64,000 bases of DNA, from the NCBI GenBank assembly GCA_037577475.1, contig CM075187.1:21978810-22042809 (forward strand), given 5' to 3'. Every line of letters starts with the position of its first letter. Position 1 is the first letter of the stretch. Source of the DNA: Chaunax sp. Z400 (taxonomy: Eukaryota > Chordata > Actinopteri > Lophiiformes > Chaunacidae). Below the pieces are notes generated by a model, which ran no database searches, was not told the origin of the DNA, and saw only the letters and a program-made list of their open reading frames with translations. A program made the position numbers and the translations under genes. Below are positions 13,019 to 26,876 of this stretch, piece by piece.

Positions 13019-16000
13019 TCATCCATGCAAAGCACAGAAGTCAAAGTCTGCAAAGGCTTCCTGCTGCTCTGCAGAGAGGCTGAATGGTTTGGAGGGAGGC
13101 GACAGGATTGGCTGGAGTCGAGTGAACTCACTGTCAAAGTTGCTGACATCCATGGACTCTTTGATTGACGGCAGGAACGGTGGTTTTACTTTCTTGGTCA
13201 TCAGGGCTTCCCAGTCAATGGTCTGAAAGAAGAGGTTCACAAAGTGATCAATGAAGTTATCTTTTCGTATTGAATCAGTATTAACTGCTGTCCACAATCT
13301 ATTTGGACATATTGAACAAATCATATCCTATGCCCACAAATAAGTGACTAATATAAGATTCTGTCATAAATGCTTCTGCAGTAATTTAGTGTCGAGGTGC
13401 AAAGTGTTTACCACAGGCAGCTTCAATCAATGCCTAATCAACAACTCATTAGGCCGTGAATGAGAAGTAGTGGACATGGATTTTAACAAATACATCAAAG
13501 ATCTGCAGATTTTTGAATAGGTTTAGAACTTTAGCGGCTAAATATTTGTTTAGAAAGTAAATAATGTTAAAGAAAGAGGGTAAAGTGATTTACCTCATAG
13601 AATTTCTCTCCTTTCACCTCATTTGCATCCCTCTCTCCAGCTCCAAGTCTTTTCAGAGGATTCTTCTTCAACAGCTACAAACGGATTTGAGCTTTGTTAA
13701 TGTTTTTCTCATAGGCCAGTATGACTTCTACCAGAACCTCTGACTGATATTTGCAGAGTTCACCAGACTTTGTCAACGTGTGTCTGTGTTCATTCTCACT
13801 TTACAATAATCTCTACCAAGTGTACTGTATATTCAAATGTATTACAGAAATTCCATTAACCAGCCAGATCTCTGGTTGACTGTATCTCTACTGCAATGAT
13901 TCTAATCATATTTTAGTGCCTATAGGTTCTATATGAAATTATAACATACACATCTTTCTTATTGTTACCTTTTGATCAGCCATTAGCATTATTTTATTTA
14001 TTCATTATTTTTCTTTAAGTTTCAAATATACCACAAGTAATGAAAGACATGGGTATAATGTGAGGTCTAAATATCTAATAGCATAGTAGTAAAAGTAGTA
14101 AAGCTGCAGATGAGAGACTTTTACCTTCTGGATGATGGATACAGCACCAGGAGGAAGAGATCCTGGGTACTGCACATCATCATTGACGATGCTGTCGAAC
14201 ACCTCCTCCTCATCCTCACCGGGGAATGGAGACTAAAAGCAAGGCAGAGAGATTCTGAGTTAGTTGAGTGACGCGCTTTCATTCAAAGCTTTGATTATGG
14301 TCAGAAAAATTGAAAGAAAAAGAAGAAAAACCCTCTATGTGAAAAACACAGGGTTACAAATGCAAGAGGAAGTAATGAGAGGGAGTAACTTTCAATCCAC
14401 ATAGAGAGCTGAATACATGTTACAGTAACAACCTCCCCCACAAGCATCTCGTAGATGAGGACGCCCATCCCCCACCAATCCACTGCTCGGGTGTAGTCGT
14501 CGTCTGTAAGGACCTCAGGAGCCAGAAACTCAGGAGTCCCACAGAAAGTCGAAGTCCGATCTCCGTGACCCATCCCTGCCGAAATAGTGACAACAGAATC
14601 ATCATAGATTGACTTCAGAAAAGTTTATAAAAGGTTTGAATCAAAAATCATAAGCATAAGTAGTTAAAGCCTATAGGTCTATATGTAGGATTCAACCATT
14701 TAGACTTTGGTAGTAGCATCAAAAAAACAACACATAAACTAATTTTCTTTTCTGTAAACAAAATGTTCCAAGGGAAAGAAGTCACCACATAAAAACTCAA
14801 CACAGGAAGATTTTTCATAAATCTCTGAAGAAATTCACCTTCTTTACAGAGGCCAAAGTCTGTGATTTTCACAAATCCATCTGCGTCCATTAACAGGTTG
14901 TCCAGCTTCAGATCTCTGCAGGAAAATAAACAGTGCATGTAATTATTGTGTTATTGTCCCGTGTAAAACGAATAATTGTATAATGACTTACCGGTAGATG
15001 ATTTTATTGAGATGCAGGAACTCTAAACCCAGCAGGACACATGCTGAATAAAACCTGCACACAACAACAACAGTAGATTTTAGATGATGGATTATAATAC
15101 TGAATATGAGCACACTCACTACACCACATACATATCTGAAGAAAGAGAAATAAACTGTTTTCCAACCACAGAGGATGGACCCTTTTTATAAATAAATTTA
15201 AATCTTATAAAACAACAACTACCAAGTCATTTCAATTGGAAAAACATTCTTTTACTACATTTGCTGACTTTCCATTGATTATAATGGGACACCCTGATGG
15301 ATTTTAGAGTGTGAAGCTCTTACAGTGCATACTTGCTAAGATATAAATGCTCATATATACTGCTTGTTAACAGAGTCTTTAAATGACAGGAGAATATTCA
15401 AACCTGGTCTGGGCCTCGGTGAAGACATTGTTGTGGATGTGGATCATGAGGTCGCCACCTGGTAAATACTCCATGACAAAGCAGACATGGTCGCTGGTCT
15501 GGAAGCAGCCATGGAGGTTCACCAAGAACGGATGTCTGGATGCATTGATCATCTCAAAGATCCTCTTCTCACTCATAAGGCTGCAGAATGATTCCTCAGA
15601 TTAACACAAATTACTTCATATTCTTCCTTGACCTGTATAACAAATTGCCATCTTTGGACCTTGATTGAATGTCTTGAAGGTTGTATTCCTGTTTCTCGTA
15701 AAGATTTAGCTTATATTGAGAAGCCGTCACTTAGTATCATAGAATTGCTTTTTAGTCTATAAGTAAATACATACATATTGTTCCAGTGTGCCAAACTAAA
15801 TGCCAAAGAAATTTAGAAATTCAATTGTAGCTATTGTATTTGGGTAGATGAACCCTTTAAAGAGTTTTAAAGGGTTCTCTACCCTGGGGTAAATCCTGAT
15901 AGAGCCATTTGTGGGTCTAGTTTTTTGTAATTTGGATCACGTGACTCTCTAAAACCTTCCCCGGTCATTTCACAGGCACCTGTCCACTTCATCACGGGTC

Positions 16001-16443
16001 ACAATGTCTTTTTTCTTCAAGGCCTTGATGGCGTACAGTTTTCCTGTCTTCTTAAACTCTGCCAGCAGGACCTAGAGAGAAACATTCACAGCCAACACAC
16101 TAAGGACAAACACGATACGTTTTGGTCAAACACGATGATCTTAAGTGAAAAACGTTTAGCTGTTACCTTCCCAAAGTGTCCTCTGCCAAGAACTGAAATA
16201 TATTTGTAATCTTCCATCTGCATCCTTGAGTAAAAGTACAAAAATAGAAAATGAGGCCATGCTTCATTCTTAACTTTTACAGTATATTAGACAAGAAGTG
16301 TATGAGTACGTACTTTGATGGAGATACAGGCTGATCTTCACTCCCCTCTCGGTGGTTTATGGATGACTGCAAATACACACAAAGTTTGAACCATTCAGTT
16401 ACAATTTTTTTGTGTTTTCCTACTGATTCACTGCTTTTATTAC

Positions 16444-16474
<31 letters not shown>

Positions 16475-19400
16475 GTGTTGTCAAAGAGAGCATTCCATGA
16501 CTATACATTTAGTTTTTTTCAATGGAACTTCCATAATAAAGGAATTGAATAAGTTCCTAAACCCACATTAGTCTATTAATCTAAAATCTACTTATATATG
16601 GAGCTTTAGCAATATGTTGTTGATGTTATATCTCTTACGTGTACCAGAAAAACCTCATTTCCCAAACATTAAGCATTCTTTGATCAAACAAAGGGACACA
16701 AGACTATTGAAAGTATTTGTTTTACATGTAGAGATTCATCATATAAAGACAAAAATACTCCCACAGGGACATTTATGTCTCTGGACAGACTAGCAGGGAT
16801 ATAAGCGTTCAGCTGAAAGCACTGCTGTGCATTAGTGCAGCCTTAGAGATCTGCCACCCTTTTGACTCTTAGCTTTGATAAAAGAGATCTAAGATTTCAG
16901 GCTTAAGCAAAAGGTGATGATATCTATCCTTTGTGGCGGGTTTATCAATACTCATTCACCACTTTGTCTTGCATTGCAGGCACAGATGAGGTTTTGTCTT
17001 CTGTAGTGATGATGGTGGAGGTGTTGTCCTCCTGGCTGGTGGGAGAGGTTTGATCCTTAGTGAAGCTGAGCCTAATTATTGGAGCTTCGCTGGAGATGTA
17101 CAAAGACAAAACAATCAAATGTGACATGAAAAGTCAACAGTCATGGCCCATTAACCTGATTCCAACAGGATCCATCCACACTAAAATGTGTTGGTCCACA
17201 GTTCTATAGTGATGATGTGAAGGTTTGACATCTTGGGTGTTCATCTTGGCTTCTAAACTGTACTGCTTTGTCAAAAAATAAAACCCCAAACATTGCAGAG
17301 GATGCAAGTTAGGAATTAACACAGCGGTCTTGTCACACTTTATACTCTACTGATTGCTAACTATAACGCTACGATATTTAGATCATTTTTTACCTTGGCA
17401 GTGGAGTGGTGGTTTGAGGCTCCTCCTCAGTTGAATGTGGGGCGCTGTTGGCCAGGAGGTCAGGGGACGTAGAAAGGGACGAGCTGAACGTGGTGAAGGA
17501 GCTGTAACGAGGGAGGATGTTCATCATCAGATGACCCCACGTGGCAAAATTCATGTTCATCTGGGCCGCTCTGAGGAAGTTCTTCCCTGAGGAACAAACA
17601 AATATAATCATAGAAACACATATCAACCAGCAAAAGAAAAGTAAAGAAAGTGAATAATTTTAATTCTGATATGTCTCATAGAACCGAGGAACACTGCAGA
17701 AACAGAAACAACAAATGAAGACACATGAAATCTGTATCTGTATGCAGGTTGTTTGTTTGTACCTCTCTCTTTAGTGAAGATACATCGCTGACGTCTCAGC
17801 TTCGGCTGGCGCTCAACAACATTGTCAATGAATCCAAACTGTAAAATACAAAAGAATTCGTTTTGGGTCATTCACTTGTTTTCACGCCAAGATTAAGAGC
17901 TATTGAACAGATTATAAATATTTTAATTGTTAAATAACAAAATTGATACCATGTGTATCATAAGATACTTAGAAGCAGTTGTACCTTTTGATATTTTGAA
18001 AATTTAATTTTCTGCAATAACCATGGAAAGATGATTTCAAGATGTCTCCAAAGGTTGGTGATCTTCTCAATCACATACATCCACACAATATACACAACTC
18101 TAGGCAATGGAGAATATGTCATATACTGATGCATTTGTCACAATTTCTTTGTTGAATAATATTTTTGTCATATTATTTATAATCACAGCTTCTGGTCAAT
18201 CCATCCATCCATTTTCTTCCGCTTATCCAGGTCCGGGTCGCGGGGGCAGCAGTGTCAGCAGAGAAGCCCAAACCTCCCTCTCCCCAGCCAACTCCTCCAG
18301 CTCTTCTGATACCGAGGCGTTCCCAAGCCAGCCGAGAGTTATAATCCCTCCAGCGTGTCCTGGGTCTACCCCGGGGTCTCCTCCCAGTGGGACATGCCCG
18401 AAATACCTCCCCAGAGAGGCGTCCGTGGGGCATCCTTACCAAATGCCCGAACCACCTCAGCTGACTCCTCTCGATGTGGAGGAGAAGCGGCTCCACACTG
18501 AGCCCCTCCCGAATGACTGAGCTCCTCACCCTATCTCTAAGGGTGAGCACAGACACCCTACGGAGAAAGCTCATTTCAGCCGCTTGTATCTGCGATCTTG
18601 TTCTTTCGGTCATTACCCAAAGCTCATGACCATAGGTGAGCGTAGGAACGTAGATTGACCGGTAAATCGAGAGCTTTGCCTTGTAGCTTAGCTCCCTTTT
18701 CACCATACAGACCGATACAGAGTCCGCATCACTGCAGACACTGCCCTGATCCATCTATCAATCTCCTGTTCCATTCTTCCCTCACTCGTGAACAAGACCC
18801 TGAGATACTTGAACTCCTCCACTTGGGGCAGCAACTCATCCCTGACCTGGAGTGAGCAATCCACCCTTTTCCGACTGAGAACCATGGCCTCAGACTTGGA
18901 GGTGCTGATTCTCATCCCGGCCGTTTCACACTCAGCTGCAAACTGTCCCAATGACAGCTGGGAGTCACAGCATGGTGGAGCAAACAGGACCACATCATCT
19001 GCAAAAAGCAGAGAAGCGATCCTGAGTCCACCAAACCGGACACCCTCCATCACCTGGCTGCGCCGAGAAATTCTGTCCATAAAGATTATGATCAGAATCG
19101 GTGACAAAGGGCAGCCCTGACGGAGTCCAGCTCTCACCGGAAACAAGTCTGACTTATTGCTGGCAATGCGAACCAAACTCTCGCTCCGGTCATACAGGGA
19201 CCGAATGGCCCGTAACAACGGGCCCGATACCCCATATTCCCGGAGCACCCCCCACAGAGCACCACAAGGGACACAGTCGTATGCCTTTTCCAAGTCCACA
19301 AAGCACATGTAGACTTGTTGGGCAAACTCCCATGCACCCTCCAGCACTCTAGCAAGATTGAAGAGCTGATCTAGCGTTCCACGACCAGGACGAAAACCGA

Positions 19401-22400
19401 ATTGTTCCTCCTGAATCCGAGATTCGACTAACGGACGGACTCTCCTCTCCAGTACCTTCTGGTCAATATGTTAACAAATAACCTGCAGTTTTTCATCATT
19501 TTCCATGTTTAAATAGTTCTTGGCCCAAACATTTAATGCCTTGTATCAGATACTCTTGCCCAGAAATAAGATCAATACAAAACCAGGCACTATGGGACCT
19601 TTGCCACCGCACACTTGGCCGGTCATTGTGTGTACCTTGGCATAGAGGATGCCCTGTGGCTCCAGACTCAAGTCCAGGTTTTGGTTTGGGTTGTCCATCA
19701 TTTCCTCCAGTCGCAGGAACGTGATTGCACACATCACCCCCTGGTCCCGTGAGAAAACACCAACCTCCAGCTCACGAGACTATCAGCAATGTGACAGCAG
19801 ACACAACAAGCACACAAACACACAAATGTGAACAGATTTTGACAAAGGATTTGACTGGGGTTATGAATTTTATTCAGGCGGTGGGTGATGTATTTGGACC
19901 TTGAGTGTTGGATCATTTTGATGGTTTCAGTTGGAGTTCAGCATGAATTTTGTGTTTTTGACAGTAATATTTCTAATCAGAAAAGTGATTGCTCTTTTCA
20001 GACTTGTATGGTTCTGTAGGCGTGCAACCTTAAAATTGAACCTGAAAAAGGCCTTTTTGTTCAAATCAGAGCTATACAGCAGAATCTGAAGTCTGATTTA
20101 TTTTACTTCTGTCTGAATATTTACAACAAGTAAATAAAACTTTGAATGACTGGCACTATAGCCCTAAACATGCTTGGAGTTCTTACCTTCCTGTACTTTT
20201 AACCTTCCTGTGTACTTAAGGATTAAGATTCTGAAATGAATGGATATTTGCAGGTATTAGGGAGACCCCTGCTGGTCAAAGGCAGAACTACAACACCTAT
20301 AACAAGTACAAAAACCAGTTCAGTCAAGCTGCTACAAATCCAGTGAGTGGGTGGACAAGCACGATAATCTGTACAAGAGAGTGAAGTGACTTCATATAAG
20401 TGAAAACACACTAGGTCTAAATATTAAAAGTATGTGTAAAGACAGTGGAAATATTCAGATGTTTTAATCAAGTAAAACTAGCCATGTAACAGTGCAAATT
20501 AATATGATTTTAATATTGCAGCTAATTTTAGGTGATAGAAAAAGAGACTTACAGACATTGTAATCACAGTAATAAGACTGAGAACATCAACAGTCTAACT
20601 GTCAAAACAGTTAGACTAAACGACAATATGCTGGGTAACTAAATACATAATCATAACATAATTCTTCAACGTAAGTAATACATATGGCTATGAAGTGAAT
20701 GTTGTGGAGTTAAAATGAACAATATTTCCCTATGAAAATGTGGAGCAGTAGAACAATAAAACTTCAGTGTATTTCCAGCATAAACTGGAAATACACTGAA
20801 GTACAAGGACCGAAAAATGAAACCATACTTGAGTAAATTAATTTGTTATTAAAAAACATATCTTTGCACACAAATTTTTTTACTTTTTCGGAGGGTCAGT
20901 TTTATTTTATATATTACTGTATGTGCTGCATGGTACCTTTTTACAGTGTGTGTGTGTGTGTATGTATGTGTCAGCACATACAACTTTATGCTGTTTGTAT
21001 CTGCACCAATGTCACAGAGGTAAGGTTAATTTAGAGAACATATTTGGTCTTCAGTATTTCACTGGTGTCTTGTGCATGTCTTTCATCTTATTATAGGTTG
21101 AAACAGCAAGATCAGGAGGGAAGTAAAACTAAAAGAGAGACCGCTTGAACGTGGGTGGTGGTGTGGATCAGAATGAACGAGAAAAATGACTCACCGATAC
21201 TGTAAGCTGGCCTGCAGTAAAGGCAGTTAAGGAGCTTTTATTTTCTGCATAAAGATCTTACCACAGCATCAAAAGCACTCACCTTTAACTCACCTGAGCT
21301 CACCTTTAACAGGGTTATTTTAATCTCAATCCATGTTAATTACTCCTCTCACCCTCATGAGATTAACTAGTTAACTCATAACCAGCTTCATGTTCAGTTA
21401 ATCCAAAGAAAGTCTCACTAAACTGGATTTGGTTTGTGATACAAGGCACTGGACACACTTTTATCCTGTTGTTGAGAAACCTGAATATGTTAGCTGTAGT
21501 ACGTTATGAGAGAAAACAGGATACTGTGGCATGTAAACACTTGATCAAGATCTCTGATTTTTGTCTGCAGGCGTATAGTCCACTGGAGTTACAGTAAAGT
21601 GTACCGATAAAACTAAGGACATAATGCGTACCAACGTCATTTCAACTCAAATGACACTGGATCAAGCGTCATCCTGCTTTGCTGAAGACCGTGAGAGGCA
21701 TTTCGAATTGCCTGAAAATTTAGTGAGTATATTTTTAGACTTACATTATCTTGTCAGATACCATTAATGTTGTCAATAGTCCAGAATGAAGTTCCATGCT
21801 GTTAAGATACTGTGATAAATAAAACAACGATGATGGTCTAATTGTTGCTCTAATGTTTTATTATGTCCACAAACCAAAGTAGCCTCTCAACTGCTGAGTT
21901 GAGAAGAGGACAATGAAGGGCAATGAAGCAGATGAACCAAGTCCTGGATCATGTTAGAATGTACATACTGTATACAAGAAGGTGAATGACAATGTAAACG
22001 TTAGACACTCAATGATGAAAATCAGGGTTAGGGTATATCACAGTAGAGATGCTAGTCTTCTGTTAGTGTGAACATACTCACTGACTGATGGACTGACAGC
22101 ATGTCTGGGACTGGACTCACCCGCTCCAGCTGGATGAAGAACGTCTGATCCCAGCTCAGCTTGCTGACGGCTGCCCAGTTTGTCCGGCCGACCACTCTGG
22201 TGTCCAGCCTGAGCACCGCGCTGATCTCCACTGAGGGACAGAAGACGATGTGTCACGGAAAGCCAAAATTAAAGACTCTATATTACAACTATCCACTCAA
22301 CATCTGTAACAGCTGACTATTCATAAATGGATTATTTTATTAGCTTACAACAGTATGTTCACCGTAGTCTTGTTTCTTTTGCTGTTATTTGCACATGTCA

Positions 22401-25400
22401 AACATTTTAACTTTGCCTCAACAGTTCAAACTAAATGTTTCTTGTTTTTTCTTCAGAGAAAACATAAAAACCTGAGTATTAATAATACATTTGTTTGTTT
22501 GTTTGCTGTTGAATTAGCTTAAAGCTGCATTAATTGTTTTTTGGTCAGCAAGTCGGCAGACTCACAACTTTAAGATGCCATTTAAAGAAGCTGCTCCAGG
22601 CAACACATTATCATCCCATCAAAGCATGTTTGCATCCGCCTGATGAAAAGTAAGTGTAATATTCACTCTCCCCTTTGCTGCAGAGAAGAATATCTGACTC
22701 TTGAGCAGCTACATGTTCCACTTTCTTCATCAGCTAAGCTCTTACTGTACTTGTCTGCTGCTTTCTGATGACAGCAGTGGAAGAAATGCAGACAAACATA
22801 CACAAGGGAAGTAGGAGTAAGAGGCTTATAAGTCTTTCTATGAAAAGTCAAAGAACACAACAGGTGAGCTGGTCAGGGACAGGCATCAGGTGAAGACACA
22901 GGAATAGGTAACAAGAAAGCAGGACCAGGTATACGTGGACACTCATCACTGACTGATTAGAGCAGAGAGGGGCAGGTACCGGCAGGCAGATGGAGGAACA
23001 GCAGCTAAATGATGAGTGAATCAGTGATGAACCAGAGAAGAATTGATGAGAATGTTCAGTGTTCACTCACTACAGATGACATTTCAGTCATTTGATTCAG
23101 TGTTCATATAAAAATATTGATTAAAGACATTACTACTGCACACTTTAATGACTTTACTCTGAATGCCTGGGCTTTTTGTTCATGTAAAAGACTCAATGTA
23201 GAAACTAAAACTAAGAGCACCAGTTATATATCAAATTAGTGTAATAAAATCACATTAGTGTGGCTCATCCCAGCTGGAATCAAACCGGAACGCCAATCCT
23301 TTTAATGTCATGCAATTTCCACTGACTTATATAGGACAACTCAGCGGTGAATAAATAATTCTCTTGGTCCCAAAACTGAAAGCTTCAGTTAATATTAGGG
23401 TATCGTCTTTCTTTTCTGTTTTGAAGATCAGCAAGTAAATGTCATGACCTTAAGGAAATAATGAATAATAAATTGAGATGACATTCCTCCCAGTAACCTT
23501 GGCAGAGGATAGAATGTACAATGCAATATGCTCAAGGACAGTGAGATAAGATTAACCTTTATACAAGTATTGCAGACTTTACAACAAGCATGTTTTTCAT
23601 AGATGCTTTTGATATCTTTAAGTCACGACTGTAAATCCACGGAACCAAAACAACAAAATGATAATTGCACTTTGTGACGCTTTAGTTTATGGGGTTTAAT
23701 GTTATTTGTTTGTAATTTTCTGTGAATAATTCAGAAATTTTGGTACAACTACAAAATTGCCTGTAAACAATGTTAAAATATCTTTTCATGTTCAGGTGTG
23801 CACCGAGTAAAAGACACTGTTGGGTACTAAGGAAGTTTGGAAGTTATTCAGAAATGACCAGTCTGTAAAATAAACAGACTTGTTATTGTATTATGCATTT
23901 CATTGTTGTTTGTTGTTGCTGCAATAATTCAATGTGATGCGACAGGAGATCAAGCCGAGAAACAAGCTAAACATAAAGAAATAGAACTAAATGCTTTAAA
24001 ATGCAGTGTCCACTTACTAAAGGGTCCGTCCGTCCTGTGAGCAGCGGGCGAACTGTCGTCACTGAGACTCAGATGGGTTTCCTGCTCTGAGTTTTTCAGA
24101 GGTTTAAGTAAATCCTCACATCCAAGAAGTCTGACTTCAAGTTTTCCTGAAAAAAAAAAATCGAAGTTAGATAGTTTATATTGGTAGATTCCGCTCAAAA
24201 TTTACAATCAGAGCATCTATTAAATGAAATGATTGTTGCAATCAAGTGTAAAGGTAACTACGCACTAGTTGGAAGTGATTTTGAGCACTGCTACTTACTA
24301 CATACTAGCCTGGTATTGAATCTCAGTCAATATAGTTGACTAAAACGAACAGTAATTCAAAACGAAACCTTTCATTTGTCTGCATGAATGAATCTCTCAG
24401 ACTGAAGCCTTGAATCAGTGCAATCTAGAGCTGCACACTGAGCATTCACATCCGCATCACCTTCATGTCACACTGTAGTGCTACTTTGTGGAGCAGAAAA
24501 TCACAGGCTTGGGACTCTGTCTCATTATTCACTGCCAACAGAGCAACTCCAGGATTTGTCAACTCATTACATCATCAAAACACTGTTTTTTTGACCCTTT
24601 AACCTCGTGCAGGGAGAGACTGGCTTACAACTGTACCGTCCAAAACCAACAGATTACATGTCCTGATTTTCCAGAGGTCAGCGTATGGTAAACCATGTTC
24701 AAACACCAGGTGCCCAGCCAATGAAAATGGCTGCATATTTGAGTTAAAAAAAAACAAAGGCATTCAGCTTGCAATTAATTTCTTAGAAATAATTGAAAAA
24801 CAAAAGAAAACATTGCACTGTAGTCTGTGTGCTGCTGCTGCTGAGGCTCTGCCGTCTGCTGCCTCTAAAATTCCTAAAAATTAAATAATCTGAGAAAGAA
24901 ACTGTTGGTTGAACTGCTCACAGTTCATGTCCGTAATCTGTAACCAGGGGTCACCAATAGACTCTTTCCTTTATTTTATGTGGTCACAAGCCTAAAAGGT
25001 TGGGAATGACTGCTTGAGAAAAGTATATTGATTCTGTGCAGGATCCACAACCTACAAATCAGGCTACATATGAGGGAAAATGCTTGCAAACCTGAAGTAT
25101 TAGAGTGGCCATCTTTCTGATGTAAACACAGTTACACACTCACACAAACTTTGTGCCTGGAAATCAATCATGCAAAAACATATTTTCAGGTTGATCTTTT
25201 TTTTTGTCAGTATTGCCTGGAAACAGCTCAATTTGCGATGATACATACCAGTCAAGGACGCAGGTCTGATAGACAAGATGGATGGGGAGGGGGACAGGGG
25301 ACATCCAGGTCTGGAGCTATGGGGGGACGGAGGTCCCTCTGAGGGGTCGACTGCCCCTGCTGGCTGCTTTAGAGGCTCCTGGTTGCTTTCTTTCAGACAT

Positions 25401-26229
25401 TTCTCCAGAGACAGTTGCAGAAGGTCCAGCTTCTGGGAGTACTCCTGCACCCGGGTCTCAGCCTGACAGGGAGACAAACAGTGCGTTGTATTTTTTTAAC
25501 AGGCTGCTGTTAGATATTTTGGGATATGGTTAATGACGCTCCACTTCCAACATAAACAAACATTGCTGTTAAAGGGTAAATATTAAGTTACATGAAATGT
25601 GCCCTTCAAAGCCAATATCCAATTTTTATTGTACACAATTCTCCAAACTTGTCAACGACAATTTACGGTAATTGTGCACACCTGAGGACACTACTGCTAC
25701 CCCGTATCTATTTCCCCCTTGTTCAGATTTTACACATTAAGATAAACATTCTTGCTGTCCTAAACTGGAGTTACTTTAAAATGAAATTGATCGGGAGCTC
25801 TACCTCAGTCAATGCCTTCTGGTCCAGCGATGAGATTCCCTCCAGCTGCTTCACCACATCTTTGGCCAGCAACAACGCATCTGTCTCTCTCTGAATGTAA
25901 TGCTGCAACTCTGCCACACGAGCATCCACAAGACTGACAGCGACTGGAGACATCCCTGAGAGGGAGAGGGAGGGACAAAGCATTTCACTATGAAGGAAAT
26001 CATTTCAGATGAGCAATGCATGCTCATAGATCCTCAATGAAACTCTTTTCATTCTTTCAATCCATATTTATAAAGTTTATAAAGCTGAAGTGAGCCTATC
26101 TATCTATGTATCAATCATCTATCTATAAATTATCTATCTATCTTTCTATCTATCTATCTATCAATTATCTATCTATCTTTCTATCTATCTATCTATCTAT
26201 CAATTATCTATCCATCTATCTATCTATCA

Positions 26230-26279
<50 letters not shown>

Positions 26280-26280
26280 C

Positions 26281-26315
<35 letters not shown>

Positions 26316-26318
26316 CAC

Positions 26319-26411
<93 letters not shown>

Positions 26412-26414
26412 CAC

Positions 26415-26459
<45 letters not shown>

Positions 26460-26462
26460 CAC

Positions 26463-26543
<81 letters not shown>

Positions 26544-26554
26544 ATCATCTATCA

Positions 26555-26593
<39 letters not shown>

Positions 26594-26837
26594 ATCATCT
26601 ATCCATCTATCTATCTATCTATCTATCTATCTATATATCTATCTATCTTTCATCATCTATCTATCTATCTATCTATCTATATATCTATCTTTCATCATCT
26701 ATCTATCTATCTATCTATCAATCATCTATCTATCTATCTATCTATCAATCATCTATCTATCTATCTATCAATCATCTATCTATCAATCATCTATCTATCT
26801 TTCAATCATCTATCTATCAATCATCTATCTATCAATC

Positions 26838-26876
<39 letters not shown>

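Noticed and set aside
18107..19352. Plus-strand open frames of 60-140 codons
   Set aside because: They are opposite-strand shadows of the reverse transcriptase of the minus-strand LINE.
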